Shown here piece by piece: positions 42,162-49,471 of a stretch of 49,471 nucleotides of DNA. The position numbers and the translations under genes were made by a program. This DNA comes from Candidatus Caribbeanibacter nitroreducens (GTDB lineage Bacteria; Gemmatimonadota; Gemmatimonadetes; Palauibacterales; Palauibacteraceae). The stretch spans positions 1 through 49,471 of the forward strand of contig CANPVF010000183.1 of assembly GCA_947581645.1 (NCBI GenBank), given 5' to 3'. Numbering within the stretch: position 1 is the stretch's first letter; every line of letters begins with the position of its first letter. The notes below the pieces were generated by a model that saw nothing but the letters and a program-made list of their open reading frames with translations, was not told where the DNA came from and did not search any database.

Positions 42162-45062
42162 TCACCCGGTGCTCTGCATCGCCGCGGCGATGCCGTTGAT
42201 GCTGAGCAGGATCTCCCCCACCAGAGCTTCCTCGGCCGGTGGCTCCCGCTCTCCCTCCTTCTCCGTCGCGCCTCCGGCGGCGCTCCGGTGCCGACGCAGG
42301 AGCTCCACCTGCAGGAGGTTGAGCACGTCCGTATACGGGTTCCGGAGGCGGATGGAGCGCTGGATCACGGGCTCGTTGTCCAGGAGCTCGTCCTGCTCCG
42401 TGATCCGGAGAACGGCGGCCCGGGCCCGTTCGAATTCCTCCTCGATCCACTCGTGGACATCGGGCGTCTCCGGATCCGCCAGGTCGGCGTAACGCCGGCT
42501 CATCGAGAGACGTGCCCGCGCCATTTCCCGCTGTGCATCGTCCACGACCGCCGCGAAGAAGGGCCAGTTGCGGTACATCTCCCGGCACGCCTCCAGCCCC
42601 TCCGGGTCGTCGACCAGGGGGCCGAGAGCCCGCCCGGTGCCGAACCAGCCCGGCACCAGATGGCGGGTCTGGGTCCATGCGAAGTTCCAGGGGATGGCCC
42701 GGAGCGCCCCGAACTCCACCTCCGCACCCTCTCTCGACGCCGGACGGGACGCCAGGGGGAGCCGGCTGATCTGTCGGATCGGGGTCGCCTCCAGATACCA
42801 CCGCCAGAATCCCTCCGCCTCGATCAGCTCGCGGTAGGCCCCCATTCCGCGCTCGGCGATCTCGGCCACGAGCCGCGCCTGTCGATCGTCGCGACATCCG
42901 AGATCACGATTCCCGGGATCGGCGGGCGTCCGCTCAGCCCCGGTACGGCCGGCCCCGCTGGCGGCGGCCGCGGCGCCCAGGAGAACCGCGCTCACGACCT
43001 GCTCGGTGTGCCGGTGAGCGATCGCCGGCAGGGAGTATCGGAACGACAGCACCTCCCCCTGCTCCGTGGCCCGGAACCGACCGTTGTGCACCACATCGGG
43101 CATCGCCCGGATCGCACGGTTCGCACGTCCGCCGCCGCGGCCGACGGTGCCCCCGCGACCGTGGAAGAGGCGGAGCTCGACCCCCTCCTCCCGGCAGACC
43201 CGGCCGATGCACTCCTGGGCCCGGTGGAGCGACCAGTTGGCCATCCAGTAGCCGCCGTCCTTGTTGCTGTCCGAATAGCCGAGCATCACCTCCTGCAGCT
43301 CGGCGCGGCCCGCCAGGTGCAGACGGTACAGCGAGTGCTGCAGCAGCCGCCGGACGCGCTCCTCGGCCGCCTCGAGGTCGTCGATGGTCTCGTAGAGGGG
43401 GACGAAGTCCAGCGGCGTGTGGACCGACTCCCCGTCCAGGCGCCATAGCCCCGCCTCCTTCGCCAGCAGCATGGGCTCGAGCAGGTCACTGAGCTCGTGC
43501 GTCATGCTCACCACCCAGGCGCCCACCGACCGCCGGTCCCGCCGCACGGCTTCACGCACGACCGCGAGGGTGTCGAGCACCCGCCGCGCCTCCGCTCCGA
43601 CCTCCCTGTCCACCGGCAGCAACGGTCGCGGGTTGCGGAGCTCACGTTCCAGGACCTCCACGCGCTCCTCTTCGCCCAGGGAGCCGTAGTCCGTGGACAC
43701 GCCGGCGGCCTGCAGGAGCTGCGAGACCGCGGCCTCGTGGACCTCGCTGTGCTCCCGTATGTCCAGCGACGCCAGGTGGAGCCCGAAGCTCCCCAGCAAC
43801 CGCTGGAGCCGGCGCAGTCGTCCCGACCGGGCGACGTCGCCGAAGCCGGTCTCCTCGAGGCACGACTGCATGAGCCCGAGGTCCCCGGCGAAGGTTTTCC
43901 GGTCATAGGGCCCGGTTTCGTCCCGGCCGGTCGCCCCTGACCTCGTGCCGGACGGTCGGGCCCGGTCAGCCGTCGTGCCGGCCGCTTCCTCGAGACTCCG
44001 GAGACGGCTCAGCATGCAGGTGATCTTCTGTCGATAGGGCTCCCCGGTATACGCGGCCAGGTCGTCGGCCGAGAGCCCGAGCCGGCGACGGTCCTCCTCC
44101 ACCGACGCCTTCAGTCGCGGCGGCACCTCGGCCTCGGACTCCGAGATGGTGAGCTCCTCCCGCAGCGCCTCCAGCTCGCGGCGGTAGAGCCTCGCGGCCC
44201 GTCGTCGGTGCGTGGCGAGCGTCCACCGCGTCACCGAGGGCGTGACCTTCGGGTTGCCGTCCCTGTCGCCGCCGATCCAGGAGCGGTACCGGAGGAAGCA
44301 GGGGACCTCCTCCGGGGGGGCGCCGAACGTCCTGCGGCAGGCCCGTTCCACGTCCTCGTAGATGCGGGGCACCGTGTCCCAGACCGACTGCTCCAGGTAG
44401 TGGAGCCCCTGCTCCACCTCTTCCCGCACCGTGGGCCGCTCGGATCGAACCTCCCTGGTGGACAGCAGGAGCGCGATCTGGTTCGACAGCTCCTCCCGGG
44501 CCCTCTCCGTCTCCTCCGGAATGATTCCGGGATCCTGCAGGGTGGCCAGGAGGGAGGCGATCCGGCGCTGCCGGGCCAGGATCGGATCACGGCGGGCCTC
44601 GGTGGGATGAGCCGTGAACGTCGGGATGACCTCCAGGTGCTCCAGGAGGCTCTCGACGTCGCTCAGATCGAGCCCGCGCTCCTTCAGCTCGGCCAACGTG
44701 GCCGTCAGGGACTCCGGCCGCGGCCGCCGCGCTCCGTCGACACGGGACCGCTCCCGGTTCACCCGGACGATCTCCCTCTGCTCCGCCTGATTGACGAGAC
44801 GGAAGTAGGTGGTGTAGGCGCGGAGCAGCCAGCCGATATGCCCGAGAGACAGCCCGGAAATCCGATCTGCCGCCCGCCGGAGCGGCTCCGTCGACTCCTC
44901 CTCCGCCGCCTCCCGGCATGCGAGCCGCAGCTCCTCCACGAGCCCGAACACCTCCGGCCCGGCCCGGTGCCGGACGGCCCGGCCCAGGGTGTTCCCCAGG
45001 AGCCGAACCTGCTCGCTCAGCGGCTCAGAGATCCTCCCCCGTGGTTTCCGCGTCTCAGTCAA
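42162..45062 (-). CDS. ppc: Phosphoenolpyruvate carboxylase
   Basis: The protein has 966 aa, typical full length. The first codon is TTG (45060-45062) with GGGAGC upstream; no in-frame ATG or GTG gives a better N-terminus. Catalytic landmarks: FTAHPTEARRDPILA, SWIGGDRDGNPKVTPSVT, SDSNKDGGYWMANW, RLFHGRGGTVGRGGG, FRATEQGEVLSFRYS and LPLASRPAS, and a C-terminal QSTG end in place of the common NTG. It carboxylates PEP to oxaloacetate for TCA-cycle replenishment. No neighbours relate to carbon metabolism. Confidence 0.96.
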   Translation of the reverse strand: MTETRKPRGRISEPLSEQVRLLGNTLGRAVRHRAGPEVFGLVEELRLACREAAEEESTEPLRRAADRISGLSLGHIGWLLRAYTTYFRLVNQAEQREIVRVNRERSRVDGARRPRPESLTATLAELKERGLDLSDVESLLEHLEVIPTFTAHPTEARRDPILARQRRIASLLATLQDPGIIPEETERAREELSNQIALLLSTREVRSERPTVREEVEQGLHYLEQSVWDTVPRIYEDVERACRRTFGAPPEEVPCFLRYRSWIGGDRDGNPKVTPSVTRWTLATHRRRAARLYRRELEALREELTISESEAEVPPRLKASVEEDRRRLGLSADDLAAYTGEPYRQKITCMLSRLRSLEEAAGTTADRARPSGTRSGATGRDETGPYDRKTFAGDLGLMQSCLEETGFGDVARSGRLRRLQRLLGSFGLHLASLDIREHSEVHEAAVSQLLQAAGVSTDYGSLGEEERVEVLERELRNPRPLLPVDREVGAEARRVLDTLAVVREAVRRDRRSVGAWVVSMTHELSDLLEPMLLAKEAGLWRLDGESVHTPLDFVPLYETIDDLEAAEERVRRLLQHSLYRLHLAGRAELQEVMLGYSDSNKDGGYWMANWSLHRAQECIGRVCREEGVELRLFHGRGGTVGRGGGRANRAIRAMPDVVHNGRFRATEQGEVLSFRYSLPAIAHRHTEQVVSAVLLGAAAAASGAGRTGAERTPADPGNRDLGCRDDRQARLVAEIAERGMGAYRELIEAEGFWRWYLEATPIRQISRLPLASRPASREGAEVEFGALRAIPWNFAWTQTRHLVPGWFGTGRALGPLVDDPEGLEACREMYRNWPFFAAVVDDAQREMARARLSMSRRYADLADPETPDVHEWIEEEFERARAAVLRITEQDELLDNEPVIQRSIRLRNPYTDVLNLLQVELLRRHRSAAGGATEKEGEREPPAEEALVGEILLSINGIAAAMQSTG

Positions 45063-45162
45063 CGCACGCTCCCGGGCAGGTGACGTCCCCTGCCCGCCTT
45101 CGTCAGACGCGGGACGTCGGGGTCTGGTGGAGTTGTGGTGCCGCCCGCGACGGGACGGCCTG

Positions 45163-45225
45163 GAAAGGTGATCAGAAACCCGCGGCGCTCGTGACGCGCC
45201 TCACCGGGGTTTCTGATCACCTTTC
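45163..45225. repeat. 18-bp perfect inverted repeat (extended stem-loop)
   Basis: GAAAGGTGATCAGAAACC at 45163-45180 is perfectly repeated in inverse at 45208-45225, separated by 27 nt. Within the spacer GGCGC (45184-45188) pairs with GCGCC (45196-45200). The right arm also encodes the last residues (KGDQKP) of the small anchored protein. A terminator or mRNA-end structure between that gene and ppc is likely. Confidence 0.75.
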
Positions 45226-45518
45226 TGGGAGATCTCGTCCACGGGTTCCTCTTCCGGGTGCCGGCTCTCTCCCTCCGGCGTGCCGAGCACCCTGCTCACC
45301 TGCTCCAGCGCCGTGGCGACCCGCTCGGCCTGATCGGCGACCTGGCGCGTGGTCCGCGCCGCCCGGTCGATCTTCTCCCGGTTCTTCCGCAGGACGAGGT
45401 ACGCCCCGGCGAGTCCTCCGACCCCCGCCCCGGCCAGGAAGAGGAACAGCCTGGACGAACTCTTCGTCTCCTGGCTCTCGGGAGAACGACCCTCTTCCTC
45501 GCGTCGACTGCGCAGCAT
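45201..45518 (-). CDS. Small single-TM protein, YtxH-like
   Basis: The protein has 105 aa. A charged N-terminus (MLRSRREEEGRSPESQ) precedes one Gly-rich TM (LFLFLAGAGVGGLAGAYLVL). A charged heptad-like helix follows (NREKIDRAARTTRQVADQAE, VATALEQVSRVL). This is the general plan of YtxH/gas-vesicle-like stress proteins, but no specific motif proves it. Its last six codons form one arm of the 18-bp inverted repeat. Confidence 0.65.
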   Translation of the reverse strand: MLRSRREEEGRSPESQETKSSSRLFLFLAGAGVGGLAGAYLVLRKNREKIDRAARTTRQVADQAERVATALEQVSRVLGTPEGESRHPEEEPVDEISQKGDQKPR

Positions 45519-45778
45519 CTCCTACCTCCCGTGGAACGTCCTCTCTCGATCACCCTCAACGTTCGCCGGGAAGGGATGCCGCATCTGTGGGGCGCTCCTC
45601 ACCTTCGCCTGTAGGGAATATTCAGCCCGGGTCGATTCGGACGCCTGCAGCCGATCCGCCCGTCGGGTGCTGGTCGCCCCCGCATGATTGGACTCGAGGT
45701 ACGGCCTCCCCCTGTGTCCGCCGGCGGGCCGAACGTCTCCTTCGATCGGTACTCAACGGCAGGCGTGAGGCGGTGGCG

Positions 45779-46363
45779 CTATTTCGGAAGGGGCGCGCCG
45801 CTCTCGGCCCATTCGACGATTGCTTCCGAGTCCCCTGCCCGGTGGACCAGCACCTCGTCCCCGTACTCGGCTCTTGCCTCGTACAGAGTGTCTCCGGTGC
45901 TCGCCACTCGGATCGGTTCGCCCTGGACCAGCTCCACCCGCTGCTCGGTGAGCACGATCTGAGGGGTGGACGCCTTCGCAGGAAACGTTCGGTGCCAGTA
46001 GCGCACGCCCGCCGTGTTGTACCAGCTGCGTCCCGAGATGAGTTCGTCGAACGCTCCGTACTTCCGCAGATGTTCGATGCCCGCCTCGACATCCCAACCC
46101 GCCGAGACTCCGACCGCCGAGAACGGTCGACCGACGGAGTCGGTGTAGGAGGCCAGGCGCCTCTTGATCTTCCTGACGGCCTCGATCACTTCCGGTCGCT
46201 GGCTGGGTCCGCACGCATGGCTCGTGAGGAAGACCATCACCAGCTCCTCCCCCGACGGAGGCCGCCCGCTGACTTCATACGGGGACTCCTGTGCAGCGAG
46301 CGAAGCGGGACCCGACAGAGCCAGGACGATGAGCACCGTGGTGATCAGGCGGCCGATTCCCAT
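45779..46363 (-). CDS. Exported protein, possible thioredoxin-like fold
   Basis: The protein has 194 aa. Signal peptide MGIGRLITTVLIVLALSG, cleavage after LAAQ. The mature part ELVMVFLTSHACGPSQRPEV, RPFSAVGVSAGWDVEAGIEH and GAFDELISGRSWYNTAG recalls the beta-alpha-beta opening of thioredoxin-like proteins. There is a single Cys in the loop and no CxxC, so redox activity is doubtful. The AT-richer 45519-45778 stretch downstream of it holds no gene that I can support. Confidence 0.6.
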   Translation of the reverse strand: MGIGRLITTVLIVLALSGPASLAAQESPYEVSGRPPSGEELVMVFLTSHACGPSQRPEVIEAVRKIKRRLASYTDSVGRPFSAVGVSAGWDVEAGIEHLRKYGAFDELISGRSWYNTAGVRYWHRTFPAKASTPQIVLTEQRVELVQGEPIRVASTGDTLYEARAEYGDEVLVHRAGDSEAIVEWAESGAPLPK

Positions 46364-46447
46364 ACGGACCTCCGCTGTTCCGATCGGGATTCGAGCAGGA
46401 CCTGCGGTCCGGGAAACGACGAACTGGAAGGGCAGCCCCGCCGCAGA

Positions 46448-47056
46448 TCACGGGAGCGACAGTGCCAGCCCCGCACCCGTGGACCACTCGTGCGCCAGTC
46501 CTCCGTCGGTGCCGGGCGGCGAGAACCACGACGCGCTGTACTCGACCTGGAGGCGCACGTCCACGGGACCGAAGAGACCGAACCCGCCTCCACTGCCCAG
46601 TGTCAACCGTAGGTCGGTGTGCGCGTCGGCACCATCGGGGACGTACCTCACCGTGCCAGCTCCGGCCGAGAGGTCTACGCCCGGGGACAGGAGATAATGC
46701 ACGGCTCCCCCCCACTCGCGGAGCGCGATGTCCACATTCGCGAGCCCGAACTTCGTATCGAGCCAGGAGTGCTCGCCCTTCACGATCCACCGCTCGGCCA
46801 CGCGCATGCCCAGTCGGATCGAGTACCCGTTTCCGGACGAGAGAGAATGGTCGCGGTCGAGAGTGCGGGCGGTGAGCTGTTCGAGATAGCTCTCGGGCAG
46901 GGCAGAGGTCCAGATCGTCGAGACCGAACTCATCTCGACCAGGAATGGCCCATCAGGCCCGTACGGCGTTTCGTGCGGCCTGTCCCGTTCCTGGGCGGGG
47001 AGCGGTGTGGCGGCGGCGAGGATGAGAGCGGCCGGCAGGACGCAGTTGATTCGCAT
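46448..47056 (-). CDS. Outer-membrane beta-barrel-like protein
   Basis: The protein has 202 aa. Signal peptide MRINCVLPAALILAAATPLP, cleavage after AQ. Alternating strand patterns follow: SIRLGMRVAERWIVKGEHSW, GLANVDIALREWGGAVHYLL, LSAGAGTVRYVP, LRLTLGSGGGFGLFG, VRLQVEYSASWFSPP, and a C-terminal TGAGLALSLP. It resembles small OmpW/opacity-type barrels without a firm match. Divergent from the porin gene; 84 nt upstream of the exported 194-aa protein gene on the same strand. Confidence 0.65.
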   Translation of the reverse strand: MRINCVLPAALILAAATPLPAQERDRPHETPYGPDGPFLVEMSSVSTIWTSALPESYLEQLTARTLDRDHSLSSGNGYSIRLGMRVAERWIVKGEHSWLDTKFGLANVDIALREWGGAVHYLLSPGVDLSAGAGTVRYVPDGADAHTDLRLTLGSGGGFGLFGPVDVRLQVEYSASWFSPPGTDGGLAHEWSTGAGLALSLP

Positions 47057-47260
47057 GACGGTTCTGATGCTCGAGGATCACCGATGACCACGAAGCTACC
47101 CCCCCCGCTCCGTTCTGCAAGTACGTACACGGACATTGATCGGTCAAATCGGCGACATCCGCAGGCTACGGAGAACACGATTCGCCACAGTCCCGATTTC
47201 GGTATTATCCGGAGCAGCGCCGCGAACACGTGGACCGGAGAGTGGGAAAGGATGCGTGCG
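47057..47260 (+). promoter_or_regulatory. Divergent promoter region, porin side TATTAT box
   Basis: This 204-nt region separates the divergent barrel and porin genes. It contains a GTACGTAC palindrome near 47119, TTGATCGGTCAA near 47137-47148 (near-palindromic), and TATTAT at 47203-47208. The last is a possible -10 for the porin with weak TTCGCC 16 nt upstream. Boxes are suggestive only. Confidence 0.35.
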
Positions 47261-48451
47261 ATGAATTCGGAGAAGCCGATCGCCGGGGACCTCCGGCAGC
47301 GGGAGGCGGCACCCGGCCGCGCGGCGAGCGTCCCCCCTGCCTTCGGCCCGGTCATGGCCGTGGTCCTTCTCGCCGCCGGTCTCCTGCTCTCACCGTTCCT
47401 CCCGGCAAGTCAGGACCGGGCCGAGGCTCAGGTGACGGTGGCCGAGGACCCGGAGCGCGATGTGCTGGTGACGCTTCGTGGCCGCGTGCAGCCGCGTTTT
47501 CAGCTGGAGCTCCGCGACGGGCTCGAGGACCGGAGCAGCTTTTTCATGCGGCGGGTCCGACTCGACGTCCGCGGGCATGTGCTCACCGAGAGCCTGACGT
47601 TCCGGATCTACCCGGCCCTGGAGCGGTCGGCCAGCCTGCGGGACGGTTGGATCAACTACGCCTTCTCGCCGGAGGCCGAGCTGCGATTCGGCCAGTATAC
47701 GGTCCCCTTCCAGTGGCATCGGTTCATCAGCTCCACCAGACTGCACTTCGCGGAGCGGGCGCTGGCGTCGGCGACCTTCGGCTTCCCCAGCGGCAGGGAC
47801 ATCGGGATGATGCTCCACGGACGGCTCGAGGACCGGGGGCTCGGATACGCCGTGGGAATCTTCGACGGTGCTGGCCGGAACGTCCGGGAGAGCGACAGCT
47901 CCGGGAACATGGTCTCGGCCCGGGTGGTCCACGCGGTGCTGGGCGAGATTCCCCGGGACGAGACCGACTTCCAGCGTAGCTCGGAACCGGACCTCGCCGT
48001 CGGCCTCGCCGGACAGTCGGCGTGGCGGAACGCGGCCCGCGACTGGTCACTCGGGCGCTCTCCGGCCGGCGTCCGCCGGGGAGACTGGGCCACGGGCACC
48101 GCCTTCGCGCACCTGTCCTGGCAGGGGGTCTCGCTGACCGCGGATGGGTATCTCCGCCATGTGAGTCCGGAAGCCCCGACGGTCGAGGACTACGACGGGT
48201 GGGCGTACATGGTGACCGGCGGTTACGCCGTGCTCCCGGAGCGGCTGGAAGCCGTGGCACGGGTCTCCCAGGTGAAGCTGGACCGGGACGACCCGACCAC
48301 GAAGGAGACAGAATGGGGGCTGGGAGTGAACGTGTACCAGAGCGGCCATCTCGCCAAGACGCGGGTCCAGTGGTTGGCCCGTCGCATCACCGGCCCCACC
48401 GGTCCGGAGGTCGATCACACGGTGCTCGTGGAGCAGCACCTCATGTTCTGA
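47261..48451 (+). CDS. Phosphate-selective porin (OprO/OprP family)
   Basis: The protein has 396 aa from the ATG at 47261, eight bases after AGGA; an ATG nine bases earlier is possible. A long signal region (AFGPVMAVVLLAAGLLLSPF) is followed by the barrel: RVQPRFQLELRD, SSFFMRRVRLDVRGHV, FRIYPALERSASLRDGWINY, ELRFGQYTVPFQWHRFISS, RDIGMMLHGRL, and a C-terminal aromatic HLMF as in classical porins. OprP relatives admit phosphate or polyphosphate. Anion selectivity here is inferred from the family only. Confidence 0.88.
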   Translation: MNSEKPIAGDLRQREAAPGRAASVPPAFGPVMAVVLLAAGLLLSPFLPASQDRAEAQVTVAEDPERDVLVTLRGRVQPRFQLELRDGLEDRSSFFMRRVRLDVRGHVLTESLTFRIYPALERSASLRDGWINYAFSPEAELRFGQYTVPFQWHRFISSTRLHFAERALASATFGFPSGRDIGMMLHGRLEDRGLGYAVGIFDGAGRNVRESDSSGNMVSARVVHAVLGEIPRDETDFQRSSEPDLAVGLAGQSAWRNAARDWSLGRSPAGVRRGDWATGTAFAHLSWQGVSLTADGYLRHVSPEAPTVEDYDGWAYMVTGGYAVLPERLEAVARVSQVKLDRDDPTTKETEWGLGVNVYQSGHLAKTRVQWLARRITGPTGPEVDHTVLVEQHLMF

Positions 48452-48517
48452 GGTCGCCTGGTGGGAGATGAGGCCGGACAGCGGGGACCGGACCACCGGC
48501 GAGTAAACGCGAAACAG

Positions 48518-48591
48518 TCGGGGCGCCCGGATTTGAACCGGGGACCCCCAGCTCCCAAAGCTGGTGCGCTACCTGACTGCGCTACGCCCCG
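48518..48591 (-). tRNA. tRNA-Pro (anticodon TGG)
   Basis: On the minus strand CGGGGCG (5' end, 48585-48591) pairs with CGCCCCG (48519-48525), with discriminator A at 48518. The D-stem is GCGC/GCGC, and the anticodon stem CCAGC/GCTGG encloses TTTGGGA, giving anticodon TGG. The T-arm is CCCGG TTCAAAT CCGGG. No CCA is encoded. The cloverleaf is complete and lies between the porin and hemQ. Confidence 0.96.
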
Positions 48592-48806
48592 AAGTGCACT
48601 GCGGCTCTGTCGACCGCAGCCCCAAGGGTAGTACACCCCGCCGCCGTCGTCACGCTCCACGTCCCCGTTGCCCTCCCGGCGGAAACAGATAAGCTTGCAG
48701 TCTCGTCGTCGCGCGACCACGCCGCGGCGCGCCCCCGGCTGCCGATCCGCGAGGCGGTCCGGGCCCTCTCTCGACCGAGACCCGCACTCCCAGAACTCCT
48801 GCGAAC

Positions 48807-49471
48807 ATGAGCGAACCCCGCCTCCCCGCACTCACCCTCGACGGCTGGTACGTACTGCACCAGTTCTTCCGGCTCGACTGGGCTCCCCTGAAGCGGCTCG
48901 ACTCCGACCAGAGACGCGATCACGAGGAGGAGATGGCCGCCTTCCTGGAGGGCCGTGCCGACCTCGGCGACGAGGGCTGGTCCGGCGGCTACCGCATCGT
49001 CGGCGGCGACTCGGACCTGCTCCTCATGCACTTCCGGCCCGACCTCGAAGGGCTCGCCGCCGCCGAGAGGCGCGTGGCGCTCACGGGCCTCGGCGATTTC
49101 CTCACTCCCTCCTACGACTACCTCTCGGTGGTGGAGCTGGGCCAGTACTCGCTCACCGCGGGCCTGGTGAAGCAGCTCGAGGAGGAGGGCGTGGAGCGAC
49201 ACTCCGACGAGTGGAACCGCCGCATGGAGGAGGCCCTGGAGGACGCCGCGGAGAGCAGCTACGTGGAGCACCGACTCCAGCCGCGGCAGCCGGACGACAT
49301 GCCGTACGTCTCCTTCTATCCCATGGACAAGCGGCGGGAGCCGGAACAGAACTGGTACCGTCTCTCGCTGGAGGAGCGGGAGGAGCTGATGGCGGAGCAC
49401 GGCCGCATCGGACGGCGCTACGCCGGACGGGTCTCACAGGTGATCTCCGGCTCGGTGGGATTCGACGACTG
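48807..49471 (+). CDS. hemQ: HemQ-type coproheme decarboxylase (chlorite dismutase family), truncated by window edge
   Basis: 221 codons from the ATG at 48807; the frame is still open at the right edge. Family pattern: LDGWYVLHQFFRLDW at the start, LLLMHFRPDLEGL, VELGQYSLTAGL, YVSFYPMDKRREPEQNWYRL, and LMAEHGRIGRRYAGRVSQVI with the proximal heme His, ending SGSVGFDD. The KRR...NWY loop and HG-GR motif distinguish HemQ from true chlorite dismutases. It converts coproheme III to protoheme in the coproporphyrin-dependent heme pathway. That pathway would supply the many hemoproteins encoded here. Confidence 0.93.
   Translation, partial: MSEPRLPALTLDGWYVLHQFFRLDWAPLKRLDSDQRRDHEEEMAAFLEGRADLGDEGWSGGYRIVGGDSDLLLMHFRPDLEGLAAAERRVALTGLGDFLTPSYDYLSVVELGQYSLTAGLVKQLEEEGVERHSDEWNRRMEEALEDAAESSYVEHRLQPRQPDDMPYVSFYPMDKRREPEQNWYRLSLEEREELMAEHGRIGRRYAGRVSQVISGSVGFDD

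Noticed and set aside
44918-46612. A 564-residue plus-strand frame across ppc, the hairpin and the small protein genes
   Set aside because: Arg/Pro/Ser-rich low complexity, crosses real genes and an intergenic hairpin, and has no signal or domain.
48807-49471. True chlorite dismutase
   Set aside because: The KRR...NWY and HG-GR motifs fit HemQ, and the chlorite-detoxifying context is absent.
1-49471. CRISPR arrays, insertion sequences, integrases or prophage genes
   Set aside because: No regularly spaced repeats, transposase motifs or phage structural genes were seen on either strand. tRNA-Pro has no integrase or duplicated end nearby.
1-49471. Sigma-54 promoters as targets of the NtrC-type regulator
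   Set aside because: I looked for TGGC-N8-TGC patterns in the intergenic stretches and found none that were convincing. A whole-genome scan would be needed.

Overview
The window is one stretch of very GC-rich bacterial chromosome. Its genes are tightly packed and often start at GTG codons that overlap the preceding stop. The proteins are rich in Asp and Glu. The outer membrane is diderm-type (lipoproteins, a phosphate-type porin, beta-barrels). Other markers are a six-bladed-propeller lipoprotein, an M81 peptidase, a HmuY-like protein, plastocyanin-like lipoproteins and a long cytochrome oxidase locus. Together these suggest a Gemmatimonadota-like aerobe, perhaps marine or salt-adapted. That placement is an inference from gene content; no rRNA is present.

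Layout. 1-4000: a cut-off membrane protein, a propeller/SUMF1-domain lipoprotein and two small envelope proteins around AT-rich promoters. 4013-7649 (-): a three-gene signalling operon of sigma-54 activator, HAMP histidine kinase and coiled-coil lipoprotein, matching the parts of the enterobacterial QseE-QseG-QseF (GlrK/GlrR) system. 7729-12590: a YjbQ protein, then a coupled plus-strand set (M81 peptidase, PLP decarboxylase, TylF-type methyltransferase, small acidic protein). 12601-29268 (-): one apparent operon of 15 genes. Read in its own direction it encodes a universal stress protein with PCP_red-like domains, a radical SAM/SPASM enzyme with a PCP_red-like domain, a CydA-like oxidase subunit without CydB, three c-type cytochromes, a cupredoxin lipoprotein, an A1-type cytochrome c oxidase (II, I, III, IV), a heme O synthase fused to a CtaM-like domain, and three small membrane proteins. 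29671-33600 (-): a feeder operon with a membrane protein, an Mrp-type Fe-S ATPase, a zinc-ribbon/PCP_red protein, a ferredoxin and an ABC-2 exporter. A promoter and a terminator-like hairpin lie between the two operons. 33748-41932: a small membrane protein, HmuY-like protein, CBS protein, amidohydrolase, multicopper oxidase, sulfotransferase, VTT-family membrane protein and CDP-alcohol phosphotransferase. 42162-49471: PEP carboxylase, a small anchored protein, envelope proteins, a porin, tRNA-Pro(TGG) and a truncated HemQ.

The most unusual system is the pair of operons at 12601-33600. Four copies of a domain otherwise known from the C-terminus of dark-operative protochlorophyllide reductase (PCP_red) sit in three non-photosynthetic proteins. 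They are next to a NirJ/AhbD-like radical SAM enzyme, Fe-S delivery factors and a divergent bd-type oxidase subunit that appears to use c-type cytochromes as partners. The working hypothesis is a tetrapyrrole-handling or heme-modifying module that serves an unusual terminal oxidase. The domain content is read from the sequence; the function is inference.
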